NCBI GenBank assembly: GCA_024372495.1
Contig: CP099977.1
Span: 2,728,001-2,792,000 of the forward strand
Direction: 5' to 3'
Length of the DNA stretch: 64,000 nt
From: Pseudarthrobacter sp. Fe7
GTDB taxonomy: Bacteria > Actinomycetota > Actinomycetes > Actinomycetales > Micrococcaceae
Both the position numbers and the translations under genes were made by a program. Shown piece after piece: positions 48,667 through 56,971 of this stretch (its first letter is position 1; each line of letters begins with the position of its first letter). A model generated the notes under the pieces. The model was not told the DNA's origin and did no database searches. It saw only the letters and a program-made list of their open reading frames with translations.

Positions 48667-49100
48667 TCAGCAGTGCACATTACTCAAACTGGCATAGCCC
48701 AAGCTCGTCGTGTCGCTGGCGCCGGGCCCGAAACTTGCGTCAACGTTGATGCACTGCCCGCCGACCGGCTGCGTCCTCGTATAATCCGTCCCGGCATAGT
48801 AGGAGTAGTAGCCGGACGACGCGTCGTCAGGGGCGATTCCGTTAGAGGTAGTTGAGGAAGAGTAAACCCCGATATCGCTGTAGCGGCACATGCGAACCCC
48901 ATAGGTGGGACCGTAGGCATACGCAACGGCGCAGTTCTTGCGCGCAGCGAAGAGTTCCAGTACACATCAAGCGAACCGGTCTTCGTGCCCGGTTTCCCGT
49001 AGCTGTAGTGCTTGCTGAAGCTCGGAACGACAATGTCATGCGAACCGATATACGCATAGCCGCTCCCGCATGGGCCAGTAGCAAAGGTGTTGCCCTCAAC
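48667..49100 (-). pseudogene. Remnant of a secreted-looking Tyr/Gly/Ser-rich protein
   Basis: The minus strand reads, without a start codon, GNTFATGPCGSGYAYIGSHD, then KHYSYGKPGTKTGSLDVYWN, a one-base break near 48950, CAVAYAYGPTYGVRM, SGYYSYYAGTDYTRTQPVGG and GYASLSNVHC before TGA. The aromatic/Gly composition and paired Cys residues resemble an exported cell-surface or spore-coat-like protein. The frame is closed upstream by TAG at 49101-49103 and no signal peptide is found, so the 5' part is missing. 49101-49239 holds nothing else recognisable. Confidence 0.5.
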
Positions 49101-49239
49101 CTAGGCGGCAGCGTTATGACTCCCACCTCTCGGCAAGGTGCTTTTCAACGGGTGGGCCCGTTGTGTCCACCCCAAAACAGCGATCCTCTGCCTTAGTGGA
49201 ACCCCTACAAAATGGAGCACGTTCCGCCCCGGTAGCGTC

Positions 49240-49269
49240 GGCTGTACATTAGATTCCGCTTGTACAACC
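49240..49269 (+). promoter_or_regulatory. Inverted repeat in the bioY promoter region (candidate biotin operator)
   Basis: Arms GGCTGTACA (49240-49248) and TGTACAACC (49261-49269) are complementary at 8 of 9 positions with a 12-base spacer containing TAGATT, a plausible -10 element. It lies 14 bases upstream of the bioY ATG, where a repressor would block transcription. The arms share TGTA-ACC features with BirA sites but in the opposite orientation. Confidence 0.5.
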
Positions 49270-49283
49270 CCGACAGGACAGCC

Positions 49284-49919
49284 ATGAGCAGCACCACCAC
49301 CAAGAACACCGGCCAAACCCGCCAACGCTGGAACGGCACAGATCTGGGCCTCATCGCCGTATTCGCTGCCCTGGTGGCCGCCGCAGCCCTGGTGCCAGGG
49401 CTGGCACTGAACGGCTTCGGTGTCCCCATCACCTTCCAGACCCTGGCCGTGATGCTCACCGGACTGGTGCTTGGCCCCGCCCGCGGGTTCGCCGCCGTCG
49501 GGCTTTACACGCTCCTTGGCCTCGCCGGCCTGCCCATCTTCAGCCAGGGCCGCAGCGGGCTGGGCATCCTCGCCGGGCCCTCGGCGGGGTACATCATCGC
49601 CTTCCCCATCGCTGCATTCGTTGTGGGATGGCTGGCCACCCTGGTGATCCGACGCACCACCAAGGCCCGTGCCCTCTGGTTCTTCCTCGCCGCGACAGCC
49701 ACGAGCATCGTCTTCGTGCACACGCTGGGTATCATCGGCATTGCGATGAACTCCAAGGCAACCCTGGAGCAGGCCTTCTTAAGCGACCTGGTCTTCTACC
49801 CGGGCGACCTCATCAAGAATGTACTGGCAGCCGCCATCGCCGTCGCCCTTCACCGGGCCTTCCCGGATGTCCTGGTGCGCCGCGTCCGGCGCCGTGCCCT
49901 GCCCGCCGAGAGCGCCTAG
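49284..49919 (+). CDS. bioY: Biotin transporter substrate-binding subunit (ECF S component)
   Basis: 211 residues, ATG 49284. About six membrane spans with the BioY motifs FGVPITFQTLAVMLTGLVLG, GLPIFSQGRSGLGILAGPSA and GYIIAFPIAAFVVGW. BioY captures biotin and works with the BioM ATPase and BioN transmembrane protein encoded immediately downstream. The 6-base gap to bioM indicates an operon. Confidence 0.93.
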   Translation: MSSTTTKNTGQTRQRWNGTDLGLIAVFAALVAAAALVPGLALNGFGVPITFQTLAVMLTGLVLGPARGFAAVGLYTLLGLAGLPIFSQGRSGLGILAGPSAGYIIAFPIAAFVVGWLATLVIRRTTKARALWFFLAATATSIVFVHTLGIIGIAMNSKATLEQAFLSDLVFYPGDLIKNVLAAAIAVALHRAFPDVLVRRVRRRALPAESA

Positions 49920-49925
49920 GCCACC

Positions 49926-50655
49926 ATGCCAGCCGTCACCTTCTCCCACGTGTCCGTCGCGGTCGAAAGGGAGGACTCCCCGCACCCCAAGGTGCTCCTT
50001 CACCCTGTCGACCTCCGGCTGGAGGAAGCCCGGATCGGCATTATCGGTGCCAACGGCTCCGGAAAGTCCACCCTGTTGCGCCTGGTCAACGGCCTCATCC
50101 AGCCCGCCACAGGAACAGTAACGGTCGACGGCGACGATACAGTCCGCGCCGTCCGGAAAGTCCGGCGAAACGTGGGGTTCGTCTTTACCGATCCGCTGTC
50201 CCAGCCTGGTCATGCCCACCGGCCGGGAGGACGTGGAGCTGTCCCTGCGCCGTTCCGTCCGGAACACGGCTGAACGGCGCAGCCGGGCCGAAGCCGCACT
50301 CCAGAGACTGGGCCTCCTGCACCTCGCGGACCAGAGCATCTACGAGCTGTCCGGCGGCGAACGGCAGCTGATGGCCCTCGCCGCCGTGCTGGCGGTCGAC
50401 CCCAACGTGCTGGTCCTCGACGAGCCCTCGACGCTGCTGGACCTGCGCAACCGCGAACTGCTCCGCGGGACGCTGGCGGCCCTGGACCAGCAGATCATCC
50501 TGTCCACCCACGACCTCGAACTGGCTTTGGACATGGACCGGGTCCTGGTAATCGAAGACGGACGCGTGGCCTTTGACGGCGCCCCTGCAGAAGCAGTGGC
50601 CACCTACCGTTCCTGGTGCATGCAGGGGCTCAACGCAGCAGGGGATGTCCCGTGA
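49926..50655 (+). CDS. bioM: Biotin ECF transporter ATPase, frameshifted
   Basis: 242 residues after repair. Walker A IIGANGSGKSTLLRLV, signature YELSGGERQLMALAAV, Walker B VLVLDEPSTLLDLRNRE, H-loop ILSTHDLEL. The frame breaks at the Q-loop (FTDPLSQ-LVMPTGRED) because of an extra C at 50205-50206 (CCCAGCCTGG for CCCAGCTGG). ATG 49926; stop overlaps the bioN GTG (GTGA). Confidence 0.9.
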
Positions 50656-51275
50656 GAGGCCACGGCTTCCTCCTGGCCAACTATGTGCCCGGCGATTCCC
50701 TCCTGCACCGGGCACCGCTGGTACTGAAGTTCCTTCTGGTCGTGGCCTGCGGCCTGGTTTCCTTCATCATCGTCGACTGGCGGATTTCGGCAGCCGTACT
50801 CGCCGCGCTTTGCGCCCTCTTCCTGCTTTCCGGCGCCGGAGTGAAAAGGCTTTGGCGAGCCCTCCGCCCGCTTGCCCCCGTGCTGCTCGTGATTGGGCTC
50901 TTCCAGTGGTGGCAGCTGGGCGGGCCCACGGCGGCACGCATCGTGCTGAATATCCTGCTCTGCGTGGTGGCAGCCTCCCTGCTCACCGCCACCACCCCCG
51001 TCCAGCGGCTGCTCGATGGTGTGGTTCAGGTTGCCCGTCCCTTCACCAGGTTGGGCGCGGATCCGGAGCGCTTTGCCCTGACCATCGGCATCATGCTCCG
51101 CAGCATCCCGTTCATTGCCGGAACCTTCGCCGACGTCCGCGATTCCGCCAAGGCCCGGGGCCTGGAGCGCAATCCGCGGGCTTTGGTCCTGCCGGTGTTC
51201 ATCACGTCTGTGGCCTACGCGCGCCAAACGGGCGAAGCACTCGCCGCCCGCGGCCTGGGTGAAGCGGAAGACTAA
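50652..51275 (+). CDS. bioN: Biotin ECF transporter T component
   Basis: 207 residues, GTG 50652 overlapping the bioM stop. Five or six hydrophobic spans, N-terminal ANYVPGDSLLHRAPLVLKFL and the EcfT coupling motif AKARGLERNPRALVLPVF (Ala-Arg-Gly signature that contacts the ATPases). It links BioY to the BioM dimer. The gene converges on the thiolase, 11 bases between stops. Confidence 0.92.
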   Translation: MRGHGFLLANYVPGDSLLHRAPLVLKFLLVVACGLVSFIIVDWRISAAVLAALCALFLLSGAGVKRLWRALRPLAPVLLVIGLFQWWQLGGPTAARIVLNILLCVVAASLLTATTPVQRLLDGVVQVARPFTRLGADPERFALTIGIMLRSIPFIAGTFADVRDSAKARGLERNPRALVLPVFITSVAYARQTGEALAARGLGEAED

Positions 51276-51286
51276 CGGCCAGGAAG

Positions 51287-52471
51287 TCAGCGGGAGCCCA
51301 GCAGCCGGTATTCCAGCAACGCCGCCGTGCCCATCCCGCCGGCCATGCTGATCATGGCCAGCGCCAAGGCTCCGGGGTTTCCGGTTCGGCGCGCCTGGGC
51401 GAGCAGCCGGGTGACCAGGACGGCGCCCGAAGCACCATAGGCGTGCCCCAGCGCCAGCGCACCGCCGTCCAGGTTGGCACGGTCGGCGTCGATTCCCGCC
51501 TGGTCCAGGCACGCGAGAGTCTGCGAAGCGAATGCCTCATTGAACTCCACCAAGTCCAGCTCTCCGGCCGGGATACCTGCCGAAGCCAGCACGTCATTGG
51601 CAGCCGGGACAGCGCCCATCCCCAGCACCCGCGGAGCCACCCCGGCGGTGCCGGTGCCACGCACCAACAGCCCGTCGCGAGCCCCCACTTGGCGTGCACG
51701 CGCCAAGGAAGTAATAACGACGGCGGAGGCGCCATCCGCGTCAAAGCAGGAGTTCCCGGCGGTGACAGTTCCTCCCGGTACGAAAGCGGCCGGGAACCGG
51801 GCCATGACGGCCGGGGTCAGGCCGGCCCGCGGACCGCCGTCCGAGGAGACCGGTCCCGCTGTCGTTTCCAGCGGTACGAGTTCGTCCTCGAAGCGCCCGT
51901 CCCGGATGGCCGCAAGGGCTTTCCGGTGGCTGGCCAGCGCGAAGGTATCCTGGCGCTCCCGGCCAACCCCGTACTCCTGCGCCACGGTCTCCGCGGCGAC
52001 CCCCATGTCCGGATCCCCGAAGCTTTCGGGCACAAACTGGGCGCGCCGGTAAAAGTCCGGGTCGCCGTCGTCCGTCCTGTGCGCCCGCAGCGGCGCCGTG
52101 CTGGTGCTCTCCACTCCCCCAGCCAGGTAGACAGGGCTGCCGCCCGCGGCCACCAACCGGCCGGCCATGACAATGGCGTCCAGGCCCGATCCGCATTGCC
52201 GGTCCACCGTGATCCCCGGAATGCTGACCGGCAGTCCTGCCTCCAGCAAGGCAAGGCGAGCCACATTGCCACCACCGCCCACGGCGTTGCCGATGACGAC
52301 GTCGGAGACGGACGCCGGATCGAGGGCAAGCTCGGAGACCAGCTCCCGCAGGACCGGCGCCAGGAGTTCGTGGGCGCGCAGGCTCCGCAACGCACCGTTG
52401 ACTGGGCACACCGGGGTACGGCGCGCGGCTATGATGACAGGCTGGCGGTCCGGCGGCAGGAGCTCAGGCAC
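51287..52471 (-). CDS. Thiolase (acetyl-CoA C-acyltransferase), bioY-linked YhfS-like
   Basis: 394 residues. Thiolase motifs: ITVDRQCGSGLDAIVMAG (nucleophile Cys), LVEFNEAFASQTLACLD, LALGHAYGASGAVLVTRLL (catalytic His) and a C-terminal ISMAGGMGTAALLEYRLL in which the usual second active-site Cys (CxGGG) is replaced by Met (SMAGGMG), an unusual feature. GTG 52471 overlaps the ligase stop by 8 bases, giving a coupled operon. In Bacillus, a homologous thiolase and ligase (yhfS, yhfT) are co-transcribed with bioY under BirA control. Confidence 0.85.
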   Translation of the reverse strand: MPELLPPDRQPVIIAARRTPVCPVNGALRSLRAHELLAPVLRELVSELALDPASVSDVVIGNAVGGGGNVARLALLEAGLPVSIPGITVDRQCGSGLDAIVMAGRLVAAGGSPVYLAGGVESTSTAPLRAHRTDDGDPDFYRRAQFVPESFGDPDMGVAAETVAQEYGVGRERQDTFALASHRKALAAIRDGRFEDELVPLETTAGPVSSDGGPRAGLTPAVMARFPAAFVPGGTVTAGNSCFDADGASAVVITSLARARQVGARDGLLVRGTGTAGVAPRVLGMGAVPAANDVLASAGIPAGELDLVEFNEAFASQTLACLDQAGIDADRANLDGGALALGHAYGASGAVLVTRLLAQARRTGNPGALALAMISMAGGMGTAALLEYRLLGSR

Positions 52472-53870
52472 CAAGGGGCCGCACCCTTGGATCCCGGGCA
52501 TTGATCCACTCCAGCAGCAGGGTCCGGCTGACCTTGCCCCGGTCCGTGGTGGGAAGTTCCAGAAGGAGGTAGTACTGCATTGGCCGCTTGTGGCGGGACA
52601 GGATGTCCTCCAGGCCGGCTCGCAGCTGGGTGGCGGTGACGCCGCCGTGGGAAGGCACCACCCCGGCCACCACACGCTGACCGCGCAAATCGTCCGGCAT
52701 CCCCGCGGCGACAGCCACCGCAACCCCGGGGACGGCAGCCAGCGCCAGTTCAACCTCGTGCGGATAGACGTTCCGGCCGGCGGTGAGAATCATGTCCGAG
52801 CGCCGGCCCAGGATGTGCAGTTCCCCATCGGTGAGGCAGCCCTGGTCCCCCACGGTGTACCAGGACCCGAAGGACCGTAGCGCTTCGCCGTCGTCGCCCC
52901 AAAGGTAACCGTTGCTCACCATGCCGCTGCGGACGCAGATGTTCCCGTAACCGCCGTCCGGGACCTCGCCGCCGTCGTCATCCAGGATCCGGACGTCGAC
53001 ACCGGAAAAGGGTTTGCCGATCCCGGTTCCGCCCGCGGTTGCGGCCTGTCCGGGTGCCAGGCCCAGGCCGGAAACGAAGCTTAGTTCGGAAGCGCCGTAG
53101 TACTCGTAGATGGTGGCGTTGGGGGCCCAGCGCCGCGCTGCCTCGAGGGTGCGGGCATCGAGTTTGGATCCCGCGCAGATGATGGTCCGTACGCCGGAAG
53201 CGTCCACGCACCCCGTTATTCCGCGTTCGCTCAGCATCCGCAGCATGGTGGGCACCAGGACCAACCGGGTCACCCTGTCGTGGGTGATGGCCCCGTGGAC
53301 GTCCCCGACGTCGAACGCCTCGAGTGTCTGGAACTCTGAACCGGCGTAGAGGCACTCGGCCAGCGCATAGAGGTTCAGGCTTGCTGCCAGGGGGCCGGGG
53401 GCAAGGGTCACGTCATCCTGGCGCAGCCCGAAAAACTCGATCGAGGCGTCGAAGGACTGCTGCCAGGACTGCCGGGAGCGGGTGAACGCCTTGGGTACAG
53501 CCGTGGTTCCGGAAGTGAGGCCAATAAGGAAGCTGGAGTCCGGCGGCCCGTCGGCCAGGAGGTCGTCCAGAGACACAGGGGCCGGATCGGCGCATGCCTG
53601 CACCCGCCGGACTATGTCCTCCTGCAGGGGTACGGGCCACGCCGGATCGAGAACCGCGCATTGGCGGCCGCCTGCCACGGCGGCTGCGAACTTCACGGCG
53701 AAGTCCACCGAGTTGGCTTCGCATAGGGCGGTGACTGATTTCGTCCCGGCCACCAGTCCGGCGGCCGCATCCCGCAACTCCGCCCAGTCCATGCGCCGCC
53801 CGGCGATCACGACGGCGGTGTCATGCGGCCGTTGCCCGGCCCAGCGCTGGAGCTTGTTCAGGAATGGCAC
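52464..53870 (-). CDS. AMP-forming acyl-CoA synthetase, bioY-linked YhfT-like
   Basis: 468 residues of the ANL superfamily. P-loop LTSGTTAVPKAFTRSRQSWQ, A5 region YEYYGASELSFVSG, A7/A8 GSWYTVGDQGCLTDG and hinge LGRRSDMILTAGRNVYPHEV, catalytic Lys near the C-terminus in LPTTDRGKVSRTLLLE. It activates a carboxylic acid to its CoA thioester; with the thiolase it may supply or chain-extend a dicarboxylic or fatty acyl precursor for biotin or use it elsewhere. Product unproven. No signal peptide. Confidence 0.88.
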   Translation of the reverse strand: MPFLNKLQRWAGQRPHDTAVVIAGRRMDWAELRDAAAGLVAGTKSVTALCEANSVDFAVKFAAAVAGGRQCAVLDPAWPVPLQEDIVRRVQACADPAPVSLDDLLADGPPDSSFLIGLTSGTTAVPKAFTRSRQSWQQSFDASIEFFGLRQDDVTLAPGPLAASLNLYALAECLYAGSEFQTLEAFDVGDVHGAITHDRVTRLVLVPTMLRMLSERGITGCVDASGVRTIICAGSKLDARTLEAARRWAPNATIYEYYGASELSFVSGLGLAPGQAATAGGTGIGKPFSGVDVRILDDDGGEVPDGGYGNICVRSGMVSNGYLWGDDGEALRSFGSWYTVGDQGCLTDGELHILGRRSDMILTAGRNVYPHEVELALAAVPGVAVAVAAGMPDDLRGQRVVAGVVPSHGGVTATQLRAGLEDILSRHKRPMQYYLLLELPTTDRGKVSRTLLLEWINARDPRVRPLGA

Positions 53871-53928
53871 GGACCAACTTTACCGGCCGGCACGGATTGA
53901 GGACCGGGCCCGCGGGTATTGTGACGAT

Positions 53929-54809
53929 ATGAGTTTCAATGACAACACGCAGCTTGATCCCAGCCAGGTCCAGGACCGAAGAGGCATGGGCACCGGTGTG
54001 AAGGTCGGCGGCGGAATCGGCGGCGGCCTGGTCCTGCTTGTTGCACTCCTCCTGGGCATCAACCCCAACATGCTCGGCGGCTTGACCGACGGCGGGACCG
54101 CCGGTCAGTCCCAAGGCACGGCTCCCGCCTGTAAAACCGGAGCGGATGCGGATGCGCGGCTCGACTGCCGGATCACCGGCACCGTGAACAGCCTCAACGC
54201 GTTCTGGCCCGGCTACCTCAAGCAGTACAAGGTGCAATACCCGCGGCCCGAGGCAGTGATCTTCAGCGGCAGCACCAACACCGGCTGCGGGCCCGCCACC
54301 GCCGAGGTGGGGCCCTTCTACTGCCCAACGGACACCACCGCGTACTTTGATCCCGGGTTCTTCCAGGAGCTCGTGGACCGGTTCGGCTCCTCCGGCGGGC
54401 CTCTCGCGCAGGAGTACGTGGTGGCCCACGAGTTCGGCCACCACGTGCAGAATCTGCTCGGTGACCTGAAGCGTGCGCAGCAGGATCCGCAGGGACCCGA
54501 GTCCGGGTCGGTCCGCACCGAACTTCAGGCTGACTGCTACGCAGGCCTCTGGGCCAAGTACGCCTCCACTACCAAGGACCCCGCCACCGGGCAGCCGTAC
54601 CTTGAGCCCCTCACGCAGCAGGACGTGAACGACGCCTTGTCCGCCGCCGCATCCGTGGGCGATGACCGGATCCAGAAGGCAGCCACCGGACGGGTTTCCC
54701 CGAAGGCTGGACCCACGGCTCCAGCGCGGAACGCCAGCGGTGGTTCTCCCGCGGCTACCAGTCCGGCGACATCAAGCAGTGCGACACGTTCTCCGCCGCC
54801 ACGCTCTAA
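53929..54809 (+). CDS. Neutral zinc metallopeptidase (KPN_02809/YpfJ family), frameshifted
   Basis: 293 residues after repair, ATG 53929. N-terminal region with [20 protein letters not shown], a single membrane span, then an extracytoplasmic domain with the zinc motif [18 protein letters not shown] (HExxH) and [15 protein letters not shown] (third ligand). A base lost near 54696 (TCCCCGAAGG for TCCCCGGAAGG) shifts the last 40 residues; repaired they read [20 protein letters not shown] and end [14 protein letters not shown]. Function unknown. The gene is followed by the palindrome carrying the IS30 element. Confidence 0.87.
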
Positions 54810-54924
54810 CCCCAACCCGTAACCCCATGGGGCCCCGCCCGCAGGGTCCCCTGGCCGAGCTTACGAGGCGAGGGGTCGGGTGGGGAACGACGACGGCGGG
54901 TCACCTTTCCCGGCGGGTTCTAGC

Positions 54925-54965
54925 GGTCGTTGCAACACCCAGAATTTTTGGGAGTTGCAACGACC
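54925..54965. repeat. Hairpin at the left end of the IS30 element
   Basis: GGTCGTTGCAAC (54925-54936), which is also the left terminal repeat, is repeated in exact inverted form at 54954-54965 (GTTGCAACGACC), with a CCCA...TGGG inner stem. The structure immediately precedes the transposase GTG at 54966. Confidence 0.75.
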
Positions 54966-56541
54966 GTGTCGTATTTAACGAACGAACCGGTAAGCCGGCG
55001 GAAGCACACGCCTGAGCAAAAGGCTCAGTTCTTTCAAGCCCTCGATCGTCTTGGCAGCGTCACTGCCGCAGCTTTGGAGCTTGGACTCAATCGGATGACT
55101 TGTTACCAGTGGTGCCGGAAGGCCGGCATCCGGAACGAGCAGGCCGTCAGGATGCAATACACGCCGAGGCAGAAGGAAGAGTTCCTCTTGGTCCTCCGGC
55201 GTGTGGGGAGTGTGACTCTGGCCGCTGCCGAACTTGGGTTGAACGTCAATACCTGCCACCGTTGGGCCTCAGAAGCGGGGATTGCCAGCAAAGCCCCAGG
55301 ATCCGGCCGACGGGAGAAATTCCTCCGGCTGCGTGAGGCCGGAATGAGCCGAAGTGCAGCCGTCACCGCCGTAGGAGTCAATCCCAAGACTGCCCGGGAA
55401 TGGGAGCGCGGGATCCGGAAGTCCGGCGGGCGACGCATTTACCCGGATGGCCGGGTGGTCGATTACAAACGTGGTGTGAGCACTATGACCTCTTCCGCAG
55501 GCACAACAGGAACGGTGCCGGTCTCGGGATCAGCGTTAGAGAAACCTATCGACCCGCGCTACCTCAAAGTTCAGGAACGGGAAATGATCCGGGATCTGCA
55601 GGCAGTTGGATCCTCGGTCAGGGCGATCGCCCGCACCATCGGCAGATCGCCCTCAACAGTCAGCCGCGAGCCTGGCGCGAAATGCCGATCCGCGGATGGG
55701 CTACTTGCCCCACGGAGCGCATCGTAAGGCAGCTACCCGGCGGAGGCGGCCCAAGACCGCCAAACTGGCCATTGAGTCGGACCTGCGTAACTACGTGAAG
55801 AACAAGTTGCTCCTACGCTGGTCTCCAGAGCAGATCAGCCACACCCTGGTCGAAGAGTTCCCCGACAAACCGGAGATGCGCGTGAGCCCAGAGACCATTT
55901 ATCAGGCCCTCTACGTCCAGGCCCGGGGCGGACTCAAACGCCAGGTCCAGGCAGCGCTGCGCACCGGTCGGGCACGCCGCAAACCCCACCGTACGGACGA
56001 GCAGCGCACCCCCAGGTTCGTAGATCCGATGATCATGATTTCCGAACGGCCCCCTGAGATCGAGGACCGCGCGGTGCCCGGCCATTGGGAGGGCGACCTG
56101 ATCACCGGCGCCCTGAACCAGTCCGCGATCGCAACCTTGGTCGAGCGCACCACCCGATACGTAATGCTCGTTCACCTGCCGAATGACCACACTGCCGAAA
56201 CTGTCCGTGACTGCCTCATCAGAACCATGTCCGCTTTACCCGAGCACCTGCGAGGTTCTCTGACATGGGACCAGGGCGCGGAAATGGCAGGACATAAATC
56301 GTTCACCCTCGCCACCGACATGCAGGTCTACTTCTGCGACCCTGCCAGCCCCTGGCAGCGCGGATCCAACGAGAACACCAACGGCCTGCTGCGACAGTAC
56401 TTCCCCAAAGGCACCGACCTGTCCGTCTACGGCCCTGAAGACCTCGAACACGTCGCCCAGGAACTCAACGGCCGTCCACGCAAAACGCTCGGCTGGAAGA
56501 CCCCAGCCGAGCGCTTACGTGATTTACTACAAACCACCTAA
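54966..56541 (+). CDS. IS30-family transposase, frameshifted
   Basis: 524 residues after repair, longer than typical IS30 transposases because of an added N-terminal region with two HTH-like repeats (LGSVTAAALELGLNRMTCYQ and VGSVTLAAAELGLNVNTCHR). It then shows the usual IS30 HTH (VRAIARTIGRSPSTVSREL) and the DDE core: Asp in GHWEGDLITG, Asp in LTWDQGAEM and Glu in RGSNENTNGLLRQYFPKGTD. An extra C at 55671-55672 (CGCGAGCCTGG for CGCGAGCTGG) breaks the frame just after the HTH. Start GTG 54966. Confidence 0.88.
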
Positions 56542-56623
56542 CCAACAGGTGTTGCAACGACCCCTAGAAACCGCCCCCTTCGAAAGGTGACCCGCCGTCA
56601 TCGTACTTGGGAGGCAGTGGGGA

Positions 56624-56956
56624 TCAGATGTTGAAGCCGAGGGCCCGCATCTGGTCCTTGCCGTCGTCGGTGATCCGTTCCGGACCCCATGGCGGCATCC
56701 ATACCCAGTTCAGGCGCCAGTCGTCCACGACGCCGTCCAGGGCCTGGCCCACCTGCTCCTCGAGCACATCGGTGAGCGGGCAGGCTGCGGTGGTGAGCGT
56801 CATGTCGATGAGGAGCGCGCCGTCCTCGTCAGAGTACTTCAGCCCATACAAGAGGCCCAGGTCCACGACGTTGACGCCGAGCTCAGGGTCGATGACGTCC
56901 TTGAGCGCCTCTTCGACGTCCTCCAGGGCCGTGCGGCCCGCCTTTATTTCGGTCAT
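56624..56956 (-). CDS. sufT: Iron-sulfur cluster assembly factor SufT (DUF59)
   Basis: 110 residues: LKDVIDPELGVNVVDLGLLY, MTLTTAACPLTDVLEEQVG with the conserved Cys, and a C-terminal VWMPPWGPERITDDGKDQMR. DUF59 proteins assist Fe-S maturation. Last gene of the suf operon; 15 bases separate it from sufC. The sufS and sufU genes often found between sufC and sufT in actinobacteria are absent here. Confidence 0.92.
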   Translation of the reverse strand: MTEIKAGRTALEDVEEALKDVIDPELGVNVVDLGLLYGLKYSDEDGALLIDMTLTTAACPLTDVLEEQVGQALDGVVDDWRLNWVWMPPWGPERITDDGKDQMRALGFNI

Positions 56957-56971
56957 GACTATGAGTCCTTA

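Larger units (their letters stand above)
54924..56563 (+). mobile_element. IS30-family insertion sequence
   Basis: About 1640 bases bounded by inverted terminal repeats GGTCGTTGCAACACC (54925-54939) and GGTGTTGCAACGACC (56548-56562). Flanking CTAG at 54920-54923 and 56564-56567 would be a 4-base target duplication. The element carries one transposase gene. Boundaries are certain to within one or two bases only. Confidence 0.85.
54892..56599. repeat. Long palindrome split by an IS30-type element
   Basis: The 18-base arms GACGGCGGGTCACCTTTC (54892-54909) and GAAAGGTGACCCGCCGTC (56582-56599) are exact reverse complements. The next inner bases are also related (GGCGGGTTCTAG on the left; CTAGAAACCGCC on the right). 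Without the IS the two sides, joined at CTAG, would form a 64-base hairpin between the convergent metallopeptidase and sufT genes, probably a bidirectional terminator. Confidence 0.8.

Noticed and set aside
52472..52753. N-terminal extension of the thiolase into the ligase gene
   Set aside because: It lies wholly inside the well-conserved C-terminal region of the acyl-CoA ligase; GTG 52471 gives a thiolase of normal length.
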